A stretch of DNA of 64,000 nt, from contig NC_088321.1 in the NCBI RefSeq assembly GCF_910592395.1, forward strand, positions 5,334,001 to 5,398,000, given 5' to 3'. Below are positions 27,201 to 38,746 of the stretch, piece after piece; within the stretch, counting starts at the first letter, position 1; each line of letters starts with the position of its first letter. The notes beneath the pieces are model-generated. The model made no database searches. It was not told the DNA's origin and worked only from the letters and a program-made list of their open reading frames with translations. A program made the position numbers and the translations under genes. The DNA is from Lineus longissimus (Eukaryota; Nemertea; Pilidiophora; Heteronemertea; Lineidae).

Positions 27201-27849
27201 TCCCGCCTATATTACTATGACTGCTTTGATTGTGTTTGGGAACCACATATGTCGTCCACGTAAAAACAACGCTTGGTTGTAGCATCAGCCCGATAATACT
27301 GTCTTTCATCGTGACATTCTGTAGTGAGGTCCGATCCAAGAGTACTGGCAAAAGCTGTTGAAAAGGTCCCTACAATTGAGCATATAATATGTTTAACATC
27401 ATTATAAAGATGTCTAGTCAGCAGGACAACTTTAACAAGTTAGGAATCTATGAGTTTGTGCTTATTTGCGGACAGGATCGACTGGCACCTGATAATGCAT
27501 CGTTCAAACATGACCCATGAGCGCAATCGGTTTTTCGTGTGATCGCAACAGGACACCTTCCAAGGTATTCAGTAAATCAGAACCTTTGCCAAAGTATTAG
27601 TACAGAACGTTTCCTGAAAATTGACTAGACGGAAGTTGGTCGATTACTTCTCCGGACGCAGAACCGCATGATCACCGATGAAGTATCTTGGGCACTCATG
27701 GCTTCTGTCTTGATACTGGGTATGTTTTGTCCTAGTTGGTCCATAAAGCAGCAGAAGCACTTGTTCTCCTACAATGCCAGTCAACCAAGCTCCCGAGTGA
27801 CAAGCAGCAGCTGTCGATCATCCACCACCAAGACGTCTAGGTTCAGACA
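24258..27849. other. No gene recognised
   Basis: Mixed sequence. The phrase GCATGCTGGGGTATA occurs twice (25609 and 25669), a small direct duplication. There is a C-rich run CCTCCCCCCTCCCCCC at 25537-25553 and a G run at 27026-27041. Frames of up to 165 codons at 25458-25955 overlap one another and carry no motif I recognise. Confidence 0.4.
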
Positions 27850-28120
27850 GAGGAAGTTTTAGCAGCTGAAATGGTGAAAACTAAACAGATTGCTGAGCAA
27901 CAGATACAGGAGGCTAGGATTCAAGCCGAAATAGCTCGAAAGGAGATCCACATTAGCATGAAGATGCGGCGCCGATTGGTAGACTTGAGAGCAGAGATGT
28001 GCGCTGTGCAGTGATACTCTGAAGACGATCCAGAAGAAGAACAGTTGACAGAAGCCGCTCGCCGAACAGGCATCATTGCCTTGTATCAACCCAATTTGGC
28101 AAGCCCGGCTTGAATTACCT

Positions 28121-28297
28121 AGCCCGGTGTAAAAGTAAAAAGTGTCCCCCCTAGAAAAAGTGTCCGGGCCTATTGTATTCTGACAGATTATGGCATATGG
28201 TTCTATAGAGGCAATGACCGTCAATAGCTCAGCGCATAATAGAATCCTTTGTTCCCGGACAGTTTATCCTAGGACATTTTAAACTTCTACACCGGCT
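28121..28297 (-). mobile_element. Small MITE with ACCGGCT-type inverted ends, copy 2
   Basis: 177 bp from AGCCCGGTGTAAAAGT to AAACTTCTACACCGGCTT. The ends are inverted copies of one another. In reverse orientation it aligns with 6568-6747. It sits within the gag remnant of the decayed BEL element. Confidence 0.65.
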
Positions 28298-30085
28298 TGA
28301 ATTGCCAAACAGGTAAAATATTCTACTTTGTTTTGCGAGCCAGAGACTTTACAACACATTAGCCAACATTAGAGCTGTGACGTCATATTTGAATTAATAT
28401 GCGCATAATTAACAATGGCTGATTTCTCGCTCTCGATTCAATTTCTTTTACTAAACTGTTGTTCTTGTCAAAAATCGACGGACAGGAATATACCCGTGTG
28501 TGTTATTTAAAGTAAGCGTAATGATTGCATTGGGTACATTGCTAAGGTCATTCGCTATAACTCCAGTAGTGTTGTTGACCGCTTTGCCATTGAATGGTAA
28601 TGAGCTCTTCAACGACAATACATATTAATGAGTTCGGCTCTCCATTCAGGGTAAAAAAGTCGGTGTTTGGTAAGCCAGGCTTGTCAATGGTCACTTCCTT
28701 GAGAGAATGGGCAGATGAAGATTTTGGGGTGTAAAATCATATTCAATTCGGTCCAATTGTCGCCGAAAACAGATATGTTCAACCAGATAAGGGCGAGAAA
28801 CCAAACCCGTTGCATCCCTGCACTGGTGAACTTACTCAGGATATGAGCGGTAAGCTTACGAAAGAAAGTCCAGAAGTCGTGCAGAGATCCACCAAATCAG
28901 CTGACATTGATGTGAAACAAGGGCTGCCACGTCTGTTGGTGAAGTTCAACGGGACTGGTCCATGCATACCCAAGGGATGATGCGAGATTTTATCTTACTG
29001 CAAGGCACTGATGAAAGGGTTGCTTTTCAATCAAATCCACGCTGAATAACGTTGCAAAACCAGTTTCAGTCACAGTTTCATACATTGGAAGCTCAAGCAT
29101 GTCAAGCTATAGTGGGTGAACCGTGGTGTCCATACACAAGACCTAGTTAACCACCATCGCCATGATATTCAGGGTCATGTTCATTCTAGACCAAGAAATG
29201 TATTATGTCAGAGTGCTCCAGCCGTCATTCATCACTCGAGCCAAGGTCATCAGAATTTAGGTCAAGGACATTTGGGAGAGAGAGACGGTTCAATTCACAT
29301 GTTCAGAGCCTTCCAGTCACTCCTCAGTATTAAAGCGAGGGGCATCATAATCCTGGTCATGGTCATCCCATCTTTAGCCATTCGTTGTCCACCTGGAGGC
29401 TCTTCAGCGCGCCTTGAGCTGCCAAAGTCAGAGATAAAGGGTTTCGATGGAGACCCCTTGATCATGCCAGGATTATGATGGCGTTTTAGCAGAATGTTGA
29501 GACAAGAACATGTGACCCAGGGGAACTGTTCCAGCTTCTACGAAAACATTGCCATGGAAGGGCCAGCAATGCCATTGCGAAATATGACATGCTTTTTTCA
29601 GACCAGAGGCTAAGCACGACATTTGGTTAAACTTCGGGCAACCGCATCTGATGACGATGGAATTTAAAAAAAAGCTGAATTCACAGGACGACATTAACTA
29701 TGGTGACAGGCATGAAATGAGAAGGTACACCGAGTTGTTGGAAACCACGTGTCTGTCTCTCCGTAGCATTAACAAATAGAAGAGATTGGATCATCAGACT
29801 CCTTTTTGGACGCCGTTGCCAAGTTGCCGATGCAGGATCGTCGTGCTTGGCTGAGAGAGACCGCTTCGATCCGTGAAGAGTCGAAGAAAGTCAGTTTCGC
29901 CGATGCCTTTGATTTTGTCAAGAGACTCTTGCGAGAAGTGAATGATACTAAATTTGCAGCGTGAAGCATGGAGCGAGACAAACCACCAGCTTTGAAGGAG
30001 TACTTCATATCGAAGACAAAGACTGCTGATGCGACTAATTAAGGTGCATTCAATGCGCATGCAGTGACGGTCCGGATCACTGTAT

Positions 30086-30675
30086 TTGATAGTGTTCTAC
30101 CATCCGGAAACTTCCATGGAAACAGAGGCAGGAAAAGTCAAAGGAAAAGGGCTGTGTTGCAACTGTCTGAATGCTGATGAAAAAATCAGTCACAAAAACT
30201 CAGCCAAGAAAGGCCCTTCACCGAGGGAATGTACGATGACAGGATGCAGGTCAACATCGAAACACCATACCCTTCTAATTTTTGATTATGACGATTAAGA
30301 AAAGGGCGGCAGCCCGACCAGCTCCATGACAATCAACAGCAATTTCTGCTGAGAGAAGCAGATAACAGGGTGTACTTCCTTGCCTTTCCAGTCATTATCA
30401 GGTCTCTAATCACTGGAAAAGAGATGAAAACCTTGACAGGGATGGACTCCTACTCCAGCGTCTGTCTTTGCGAAGAAGACGTTTTGCAAGAACTGTCAGT
30501 CAAACAGGATAATAAGCGAGTTGAGTTGAAGACATTGAACGGAGTGAGTGCAGGCGAAATCACTACGTTCCGCCTCAGCATTTCAGGATTAGATGGCAAC
30601 AGCTGGTTTGAGATTGCAGAACTTTTCTCATGGGAGAAATTGCCCATTGGGAACAAACATTTGCCAACCAAGTAA
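30086..30675 (+). pseudogene. BEL zinc-knuckle and protease remnant
   Basis: GLCCNCLNADEKISH with a following C-rich stretch ending KHHTLL matches the cysteine-histidine region that precedes the protease in BEL/Pao polyproteins. After a stop, the frame at 30370-30675 (FPVIIRSLITGKEM, MDSYSSVCLCEEDVLQEL, VELKTLNGVSAGE) resembles the DUF1758-type retropepsin. The expected DSGS-like catalytic motif is replaced by MDSYSS, so activity is not expected. Confidence 0.6.
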
Positions 30676-31019
30676 ACATGGTCAAATTACGAGCATCTCA
30701 GATATCTATCGGTCGCAGACACTCCAGTTGGAAAGCTGAAGGTGTTGATTGAAGGCAACATCCCATCTGCCTACAAGCAACTTGAATGGAGAGAAGGACC
30801 GTGACCGGACCAGCCCATCGCTGTAAGTTTCCCATGGGACTGGACACTGCTTTGAAGTCCCACTGAATGTAATCATGTCTCTGTAAAAGAACAAGAGATC
30901 AGCGAGATGCTCATGAGCTAGATTAGCTGAACTTGATCGAGTTGGGACCAAGTATCATTTCGACAAGCCAACCTCAGCAAAAGATGTGATGCGAATGAGA
31001 TTCTAACTGACATCCCCAG

Positions 31020-31765
31020 CAAAAGAGAGCTGGCGCTAAAAAGACTTGAGGGAATCAGGACAAAGCTGAAGAAAAGAAGATTGGTGAAAGAAAAACTGAC
31101 AGAATACGATGGCAATTGTGAACTCTTCAGAAAATACAGAGAGAATGGCTATGCTGAAGAGATAGCGACCAATGTGCCTGTACAATACGTGCCCTTTCAC
31201 CATGTGTATCACCCAGCAAAACCTGGAAAAATGAGGATCGTGTGGGACGCTGCCACACGCCATGAGGATATACCTGCTTTAATGACCATGTTTATGCAGG
31301 AGCAGAAAGCATGAATTCGCTGCTTGGTGACTTGATAAGGTTCATGGACTTGAGGAGAAGTAGCTTCCAAGTTGACATCAATGCGATGTATAATCAGATT
31401 TACATCAGGAGGCAACATCGGAATCTGATGACGAGGTTTCTGTAGTTCAAAGATGATGAATTGGATGCAGTGCCTAAAGAGTACCAGCTCCTCAACAATT
31501 ATTTTGGTGGTACACATGCTCCTGCGATGGCAGGTTATGCAGTATAAGCGACATTTTTGGACAACAAGGACGATTTCCACCCAGAACAATCCATACAGGA
31601 CTTCATAACACATACGTTGTTGATGTTTCGAAGTCTTAAGAGCCAAGGCTGGCAGTCCAAGTTGTCTCAGAAATTTTTGACCTATTCACAATCAAAAGAG
31701 GTGGATTCGAGCTGGCCAAGTTTGTCACATCTTAGACAAAGATCTTCTGCTGCTGCTAGATGATC
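31020..31765 (+). pseudogene. BEL reverse transcriptase remnant
   Basis: It reads ENGYAEEIATNV, then VYHPAKPGKMRIVWDAA, then, after a frame change, SFQVDINAMYNQIYIRR, followed by LNNYFGGTHAPAMAGYAV. This is the N-terminal half of a BEL-type RT, including the first catalytic aspartate region (QVDINAMY). The YVDD box is not preserved, and stops at about 31443 and 31546 break it. Confidence 0.65.
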
Positions 31766-31800
31766 GAAAACTCCAGGCGGCATCAAGAGTGTGAGTCGAT

Positions 31801-32280
31801 ATGGGACATGAATACAATAGCAGGGGAAGAGGTGGCAGAGGATGGCGTGGATGTCGGCGTACCAACCCCTCACTTCCAAGTGTCTTGAGGTTAAGGGATC
31901 ACTCCCTTGACAATTGCAGTGGTTCGGATGCTGACTCCGATGATGGTTTTAAAGTTCCCAGTTATGAACAGAAATGGTTGCGTAGACGTGAAAACTCGAG
32001 TTAAAAGGTGATCACCGGCAAATCTGGTAGCTGTGGTTTCAAGGGTGCCCCGGAGCCGGACAGTGATTTGTTCTTCTTTGAGTCGATCATTCAACTCTTA
32101 CTGAGGACCTTGAGAGTCATCTCAAAAATAAGAATTTTGATATTCGCAAGCTTGCGATTGTGTCTCATGAGGAAGCCCAGTTCAGATCCTTTCGATTAAC
32201 TGTGTCAAAGTCACAGTTTGGCAGGCTGTTTGATGAGAGCTTTGGCCAAAGGGTGTGCGCATTAGAAAATTAAATACCCC
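31801..32280 (+). pseudogene. LINE ORF1 remnant
   Basis: It starts MGHEYNSRGRGGRGWRG, an RG-rich N-terminus, then DADSDDGFKVPSYEQKW, a stop at 32002-32004, and, in shifted frames, SDLFFFESIIQ and CQSHSLAGCL. RG-rich starts and this spacing directly before an endonuclease frame fit the ORF1 of a non-LTR retrotransposon, an RNA-binding protein. At least one stop and frameshifts are present. Confidence 0.45.
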
Positions 32281-32317
32281 GCGATCGCAGCTCGGAGGAT
32301 AACGACAGTAGTAATCA

Positions 32318-33545
32318 GTGATGGCTAGTTACGGTACTTTTGTGAACGTTAAACTGCTCTTCACCTGGTTGTCAATCATGAGCCTGTTGAATATCACAAC
32401 ATACAATAGTAACAGACTAGGGCCCTGTAGAAAGGAGGACATGACCGCATATAGTGACTTTATTCTTTTTCCAGAACACTGGCAATATGTTGAGCAGCTC
32501 AATAAACTGAGCGCTGACTTAGGACATAACATGAACATTCATGGTGTTTCTGGTATGGATAAGGAATCTTTGTTGGTTGGCAGACCACATGGGGGTGTCG
32601 CAATCGCCTGGAACGCGAGTTTAGGCGCTGTTGTAAAACCTGTGTAGTGGGAATCCAAACGAGTGTGTGCTGCTCAGGTCAAAAACTTGAGTCTTCATCC
32701 TGATCAGAGTGAAATTCTTTTGGTAAATGTTTATAAGCCGACCAACAGTGGTCAGCAGAATATTGGAGATTTTAACGGGGTGTTGCAAGAAATCACAGCC
32801 ATTCTTGAAAGTAATCAAGCTACTGATATAATTATTGGAGGGGACTGGAATACTGACTTTAGCAGAGCTGACTCGGCTCATACTCGGGCCTTACTTGATT
32901 TCATTAAAAGGGAGAGCCTGGTCAGTGGACAGGTACCCAATACCTGTAATGCTGAATACACTTTTGAGAGTAAAATAACGGGTGAAAGACCACTAACTGA
33001 TCATTTAAATGTTTCGGAAAGTGTGTTTAACTAGAACTGAGATTTTACCGGCACTCCAGAGCTGTGTATCACTTGGCCGTGAGACGGATCAAAAGGGAAC
33101 AAGATAGAGATGCTGCTGAAAAATTGGGTAATTCTCTAAGGGGTAAAAACAATAAAGAATTTTGGAAACATGTCAAAAAGATCAAAGATTGGGGAGTGTA
33201 ATTAATGCTGAGTTCAGTGGATCGAGGGTAAGGAGGATATTTATGAAGTGTTTGCTGACAAATTCAAAATTGTGTATAATTCCGTGCCTTATTAAAATGT
33301 TGATATGAATAATTTAAAGGAGTCAATGAGTGAAAACATCCTGTTAAAGTGTTGTGAGGGTCGGTGTAATAAAAACCACCGGGTTGGCGTTGAGGATGTG
33401 AGCCTGGGTATCAGGAAGCTTGTAAGAGGGGGAAGAAGGATAGTTCCCCTCACATTCAGTCAGATCATTTTATTCATGGAGGTCATAAATCAAATTATGT
33501 TATCTTTGCTTCTAAGCTCAATGGTCTCGCATGGATATTTTTCAT
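32318..33545 (+). pseudogene. LINE ORF2 remnant: endonuclease, linker, RT start
   Basis: The frame from 32318 contains FPEHWQYVEQLNKLS, HGVSGMDKESLLVGRPHG and GVAIAW, typical of the exonuclease-endonuclease-phosphatase domain of LINEs. It then has a TAG at 32645-32647 and continues LVNVYKPTNSG, IIIGGDWNTDFSRADS and GERPLTDHLNVSES, with the GGDWN metal-site motif. Further on come the linker (LRGKNNKEFWKHVKKI) and an RT start (QSDHFIHGG, in a different frame). It stops abruptly at the AT-rich tandem repeat near 33545. It is a dead, 3'-truncated copy. Confidence 0.72.
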
Positions 33546-33935
33546 GCAATATTGATATTTGTTCATTCATCGTTTCATTTTTGATGCAATGTTACACTTT
33601 TTTATGCAATGTTAAAATTTCCATTCAATGTGTGTTCATATTTGATGCAATGTTACATTTCTTTCTGCAATGTTTACTCGATAATTGTTCATTCAATATT
33701 TCATATTTGATGCAATAATTCACTTTTTTCATGCAATAATGCTCAAATTTTCATTCGATAGTTGCCCTGATAATTAATCATTCAATGTTTCGTATTGTTT
33801 CAATGTTTCACTTTTTTATGCAATAACAATTTCTAAATTTCATAAAATGATCATGTAATATTTGGCAATTATTCATTCAATGTTGGCGGAAACTTTTTCA
33901 TTCAATATTTTGCGAAAATATTTATGCGAAAACTG
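33541..33935. repeat. AT-rich irregular tandem repeat
   Basis: Repeated words ATGCAATGTT / ATGCAATAAT, TTCATTCAATRTT, TTTCATATTTG and CACTTTTTTATGCAAT recur in a loose order for about 390 bp. It looks like a decayed minisatellite with a compound unit. It begins exactly where the LINE remnant ends. Confidence 0.65.
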
Positions 33936-34204
33936 CATTGTGGGTAATATTAGAAACGCGGACGCTGATTGGCTAATCTCGTGACAGGGAATAAGACAGA
34001 CGTACCAAAAGCTCCATTGTTGTGTACATGCTGTCAATGGCTGTATATGAATGAGACTAAACCATACAATTGTGATTATCGTGACATCCTCCCTCCAAGC
34101 TCGTATCAAACGACTTTGGAAAAAGTTGTGTACAATGTGCTAGTGGTATTGTAATCCTTATGAAAATAACTGAAAGAACACAGCTCTTAGATAAAAACAC
34201 AACT

Positions 34205-35052
34205 TGACGCAAGGGCCCAAAGCGCCGCGTAGCGGCAAAAAAGCGAAACATTTATAACGGGTCACCGTCACTTATTATTGGACTTATAGCGCATTTACGG
34301 GGTTGCAACTATTTTGCTTTATAGTGTCACCAGGAAAGAAAAGCATGCGACCTAACGCCGATCTATTTGTATAAAGTGATAATTGGAAGGTATATAGTAG
34401 GAAATATCAATAAAATAATCATTCCATGTCGTCTTTGGAGGGCATTTTTGATTGTAAAAAATGTATGTGTACGTCACCGGAGTCTCTGCAATGATAATTT
34501 TATCACAGCAGTCTCGCGCAAGTAGAAGTTCTTTACCTAAAGTTCTTCACTTATTAGTCTCAATGTCTGGCGCAAAGCCAGACGTTTTCCATTACGATTT
34601 CACTACGATGTTTGACAAGAAGGAGCAGTGCGCGAGATATGCTAATGAGCAGACTTCCCTCGCTTGAGTTTCGGAAGAATGTTCCATATCGCGCTAAGCT
34701 GACCACTGCTGACCATGACAGGCGTGCATTGGACTGGTACAGGTTGGAACTGATCATTGATTATGCTGGTGGTGACGCTTTCTGATGAGAAGTTGGTCGT
34801 GACTGATGCAGTATCCTTGGACTTGTCCACAGCATCGTTTAATCATTGCTTTTTGAGCTGCCTTGATTCTGTACTTACCCAAATACTGAGACCAAATTAA
34901 TGCCTGTTGACTGTGCTTTAACAAGAGAGACTGGCGCCATGCCTAGTCTCTCTTAAAGCACAGTCAACAGACACCAACCCCCTCAGACTCAGAAACCACA
35001 AACGCCCAACCCTTCCTGCTACCTTAATACTTCTGGATTATTGGATTTATGC
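34205..35052 (+). repeat. Interspersed repeat, copy 2 (pair with 11960-12712)
   Basis: Two blocks (34205-34680 and 34900-35052) align with copy 1. The segment between them differs. This copy holds a longer hairpin (34904-34970). It ends about 40 bp before the first recognised exon of the Kolobok-like gene, so it may be that element's own 5' region. Confidence 0.6.
34904..34970. repeat. 67-bp near-perfect hairpin
   Basis: The outer arms are CTGTTGACTGTGCTTTAA and TTAAAGCACAGTCAACAG, the inner arms AGAGAGACT and AGTCTCTCT. The loop is centred on GGCGCCATGCC. Copy 1 has only the outer ten bases of each arm. Confidence 0.75.
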
Positions 35053-35092
35053 TGTTGACTAATAAGTACCATTTCCTTTCTTTTCAATGCAG

Positions 35093-37779
35093 ACTGTTAA
35101 TGAAGCCATTGCCAACTTAAACCAACTGCAACCTGAACAATCAAAGACTAAGAGTGATGATGACTCCAATTGCTATGATAGTGACCCTCAGATTGATTTC
35201 GAGGTGCCTGCCATGCCTGCCCCCGTAGCGCCCAGTCCCAAATTAACAAGCATTCGACTAACTAGGTCTGAAAGTGAGTTTTTTTTCCTTCAATATCCTA
35301 AACTGAGTTTTTCTTCAATATCCTAAACTGGGTGTACCCAAGTACTTCCTATGATGCTGTGATGTGCAATGCCACGTGACAAAAATGTTGACATTCATTG
35401 GAACCCATTTATCTATTGACCCACTCTTCTTGCAGTTTATGTTGTCAGCATTCCTCCAGCAGAAATGGTTTCGAGGGGACATCAAGTCCGGATGCCATAT
35501 CGGTCAAAGGAAACGCAGACCACTAATTTTCAACCTGACCTCACCCACACTTCAGTGTCGATCATGGAGGTACCAAGTACGCCTGAAGCTGCATCTACCC
35601 CTCAGCCAAAATACAAGAGGAAGCGTTCTGATTCAGGTAACGATGAGGAGACTGAGCCCTTGGCAAAGCATTCTTTGTCATTTGTGGATGATGAAACCAA
35701 GGACCCCTCTTTGAATCCAAATATGTCTTTGGAAAGTTTTGCATCTACTAGGTATGTTTCATAGCACGATGTGCAAGGTTTGCAGTAGGCCTGCATAAGT
35801 TGCATTTAAACCTTTGTCATAGAGCAAGAGGAATGTAGTACCTTGTTGGAAAGGGTTTGAGTTTTCATACTAGTAAATGTAAATTATGTCAACAGATCTT
35901 TAGTATCTAAAGAGATACTTATTTTTCTTAAATCCATTTCAGTGATGCCAACAATAAGCGAGCATCCTCATCCCTGACCGAGGGCATGTGTGCAGTTTCA
36001 GTGTCCAAGCTTTTGGAGCTGTTCCACATCTGCTACAACTGCGGCTCAATGGTGACCATCACACAGTCATGCTTGTCATGTGATGGTATCTGGAAATGGC
36101 AGAGCCAGGAAATGATTGGAACGGTATATGCTGGTAACATCGGCCTATCGATGGCAATTCTTGCAGCGGGTGCTATTCCAAGCAAAGTGATAAGAGTCCT
36201 GCAATTCTGGGGCATTCGAAGCATTTCCTCCGGAGCATATTTTCGACACCAGTCAAAGTACCTGAACCAGGCAGTACGTAATGTTTGGGAGGAGGAGACC
36301 ATCCAGGCACTGGCAGCTGTAGAGGACGTGGCCAAACTCTCCGGTGATGGAAGGTGCGATTCGCCCGGCCATTGTGCGAAGTATGGCTCTTACAAATTAC
36401 ATGACACAGGGAGAAACGCCATTGTCATGACACAACTTGTTCAGGTAAAAACTACAATTTGGCTCTCGTTGCTATTATGGCATATCTTTCCAGTAAGCCT
36501 GTTTCTGCCATCATTCACTGAGGCAGTATCCTGAAGTCATATTTGTATTACAACAACATTCATATCACTTCAGTTTTTCATGTGCCTCATTATTTTGCAG
36601 TCCACTGAGGTTAAGAACTCCTACCACATGGAGCTGGAGGGCCTGTCCCGATGTGTCGATGAAGTGAAATCATACGTCCCACATGTTAAGATAGAATTAA
36701 CAACTGATGGCCACAAATCAGTGGAGAAGTGGTTGAGAGAGGAACAATCGGACACCATAAGGCATTATTTTGATGTGTGGCATGTTGCTAAAGGTGAGTA
36801 CCACTATCAGTGCTGTGATATGCACACACTGACTTAGTGTCTCAACAAATATAATCTTGTTTCTCATTTCCCTATTCCGTCGGTTCTCATGTTAACTCTT
36901 TTGGATGTGGCATTGAGAAAAGATCAACAAGATTCCAGTCGTCAACCTTTACTTTTAGGTAACTTGGATTAACTTATGAATTTTATAGTATACAGTGCGT
37001 TCGGAAAAAAACTACCCACAGAAAAATGATAAAGTATTTGGGTGTTTTTTTTTCGGACGCACTGTATAAGTTATCTCTATCGCAAAATTGTGTCTAGTTC
37101 ATTTAGTTAAACCATGCGACACTCCTGTCTGTCATCTAGGAAAGTTCATATTATACAATACTATACTTCAGGACTGAGGAAAAGACTCAAGCCCATAACC
37201 ATGAACAGGCGGTTTCAGCTGGTCAACAAATGGCTGAAAAGTATTATCAATCACTTGTACTGGTGTGCCATGACCAGAAATAACGACCAATCATTGATCT
37301 TGGCCAAGTGGAGATCAATAGTGAACCATATAGCCGGCGTCCACACGCACGAAGAAAACGAACTGTTCCCCAAGTGTATCCACAGTCGTATTCCAAGGCA
37401 GTGGTTTAAGAAAGGTGAGTATGTGCATGCCCTTACCCTTTACCCCAAAAATGGTTGCTGTATTCATGGAATAAAGCTAGAAATTGTTTTTCCAAACTTA
37501 TTTGTGTATGAAAACACTTCTGTGTTTGGATTGTTAAATCAATCTGAAGTTACTGTGGTACTCCTCTACGGTTTTTGTCCTCTAGGAACAGAAGAATACG
37601 ACAAGGTGTGTGCTCTGCTACTCAACAAGAACCTTCTACATTCAATCTCAAAGCTCAGCTCGGATGGCCAGACATCTGGTTTGGAGGGATACCATAGCAG
37701 CCTTCTACACTTCGCCCAAAAGATGTACCATTTCGGAGACCTGTATTCATCCACGACCGGAAGTGTGGCAGTCACATAG
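35093..37779 (+). CDS. Kolobok-like DDE transposase gene (6 exons, 5' end missing)
   Basis: Exons 35093-35273, 35436-35751, 35943-36444, 36601-36793, 37172-37414 and 37586-37779 join without a stop for 542 codons. The donors are GTGAGT, GTATGT, GTAAAA, GTGAGT and GTGAGT; the acceptors are TTGCAG, TTTCAG, TTGCAG, TTCAG and TCTAG; all phases agree. The N-terminal third is low in structure with a basic KYKRKRSDSG stretch. The core has SGDGRCDSPGHCAKYGSY, KIELTTDGHKSVEK, HYFDVWHVAKGLRKRL and SGLEGYHSSLLHFA. These fit a D-D-E layout of the transposase family I know from Kolobok/THAP-type DNA transposons (family from memory). No THAP finger or start codon exon is visible upstream. Exon f ends early (SVAVT, stop) compared with a partial copy at 43.66 kb. 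It may be a recently active or domesticated transposase. Confidence 0.7.
36993..37064 (+). mobile_element. 72-bp mariner-type MITE in transposase intron
   Basis: CAGTGCGTTCGGAAAAAAAC at the left, and TTTTTTTTCGGACGCACTG at the right, with TA on both sides (36991-36992 and 37065-37066). It is almost entirely inverted repeat. It lies in the intron 36794-37171 of the Kolobok-like gene. Confidence 0.75.
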
Positions 37780-38210
37780 AGCTTATCAAAATGTCAAGTT
37801 GTGGTAAATACATGGCTGGGATGGACCAAAGTGGAATTAATTCTCAATCTGTGGTTGATTCTCAATCTACAGAGTCAGGCCATCACAGAAATATGCTTTT
37901 TGATAATATATTTAAGAAAATGTGGTCTCACTGGTCAGTTTAGAACTTATATTTTGACAGGGCCATATCAATGCGTCAGTGACGTTTTGATGGATATGGT
38001 GTACGGAAATCATTTTTTCTCTGGCAATCGGTATTGGAATGTTTTTAAACTTTATTATGCTATTGGCAAAGCGTTGTTCTTGACACATATAAAATTTTGT
38101 GCAGATTTATTGGTCCAAGGTGTACTTTTTTTACCAACACTTATGAACAACAATGTAGACTTAATGTACACAGGTTTTAATAGAGGGCTCTGGCTTAGTA
38201 GTCAAAATGG
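37738..38210 (+). repeat. 3' region of Kolobok-like element (pair with 43655-44125)
   Basis: It shares GTATTCATCCAC, GGAAGTGTGGCA, GTGGTAAATACATG, TGGATTCT, AATCTACAGAG, CTTTTTGATAAT, GGCAATCGGTATTGGAATGT and CACATATAAAATTTTG with 43655-44125. The first 40 bp overlap the end of the last transposase exon, so both are probably copies of the element's 3' part. Confidence 0.65.
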
Positions 38211-38427
38211 TTGACCAAGTATGAAAATTTGACACTTGCCATGCTTGCACGCACATTTATCTTATTTTCTCTATTCTGCACGTCCTTTTCATTCCTTTTT
38301 CTTGTAGTTGAACCAATATTTATTGCATTACTGTGCATATTAACCCTTTTCAGCCGCAATCATGGATTCAGTCCTTAAAACTGAAAATAAACCAGAACAG
38401 CGAACCTGATCTGAAGTCGAATACTAG

Positions 38428-38746
38428 TGTAAACAGTCTGTGTATTGGACTGGGTATAGTCGTAGTTATGGGGAGACACGGTTTAAACTACCTTGGGATG
38501 GGTGCAGCAAAAAGCACAGGGCCCATAGGCTTGCTTATATTGCTTATTATGGTGGCCCCTTGCCTTTTGGACTTTATGTCTCTCACAAATGCCACAATGA
38601 ATGCGCTGTGTGTCAATGTTGACCACTTGAGTTTAGAAGCGAGGGGTATTAACAACCAGAGGAAGACTTCCCTGGCTGAAAGGAAATGCTTTGGGCACTT
38701 AGATAAAAAAGACTGCTTGTTTGAGGTAAATGCAAGGTCAAACTAG
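38428..38746 (+). pseudogene. His-Me finger (zinc-binding) endonuclease remnant
   Basis: One frame reads CKQSVYWTGYSRSYGETRF, then KKHRAHRLAYIAYYGGPLP and GLYVSHKCHN. A one-base frame change near 38590 continues LCVNVDHLSLEARGINNQRK and then KCFGHLDKKDCL. The order C-x(5)-WTGY, RAHRLAY, SHxCHNxxCVNxxHLxLE, INNxR and CxGH is the zinc-binding loop of His-Me finger homing-type endonucleases (I-PpoI-like His-Cys box; Pfam zf-His_Me_endon, from memory). A stop lies just upstream (38425-38427), so the start is unclear. The frameshift makes it a pseudogene, unless it is a sequencing error. It stands between the transposase gene and the MULE remnant. Confidence 0.62.

Larger units (their letters stand above)
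27850..31790 (+). pseudogene. Decayed BEL/Pao retrotransposon (gag-pro-RT)
   Basis: The pieces come in BEL/Pao order on the plus strand. A gag-type helical stretch at about 27870-28010 includes EARIQAEIARKEI. Two DUF1759-like starts follow (LPRLLVKFNGTG near 28930 and LPKSEIKGFDGDP near 29420). Next are LDAVAKLPMQDRRAWLRE and SFADAFDFVKRLLRE near 29800-29930, a cysteine-rich zinc-knuckle region (30140-30280), a retropepsin-like segment (30370-30675), and the start of reverse transcriptase (31080-31560). Many stops and frameshifts interrupt it. LTRs were not found. A MITE (28121-28297) has inserted in it. It is clearly dead and older than the intact BEL at 54.8-62.4 kb. Confidence 0.7.

Noticed and set aside
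33541-33935. CRISPR-like array from the repeated ATGCAAT words
   Set aside because: The repeats are AT-rich, irregular in spacing and sequence, and the context is eukaryotic.
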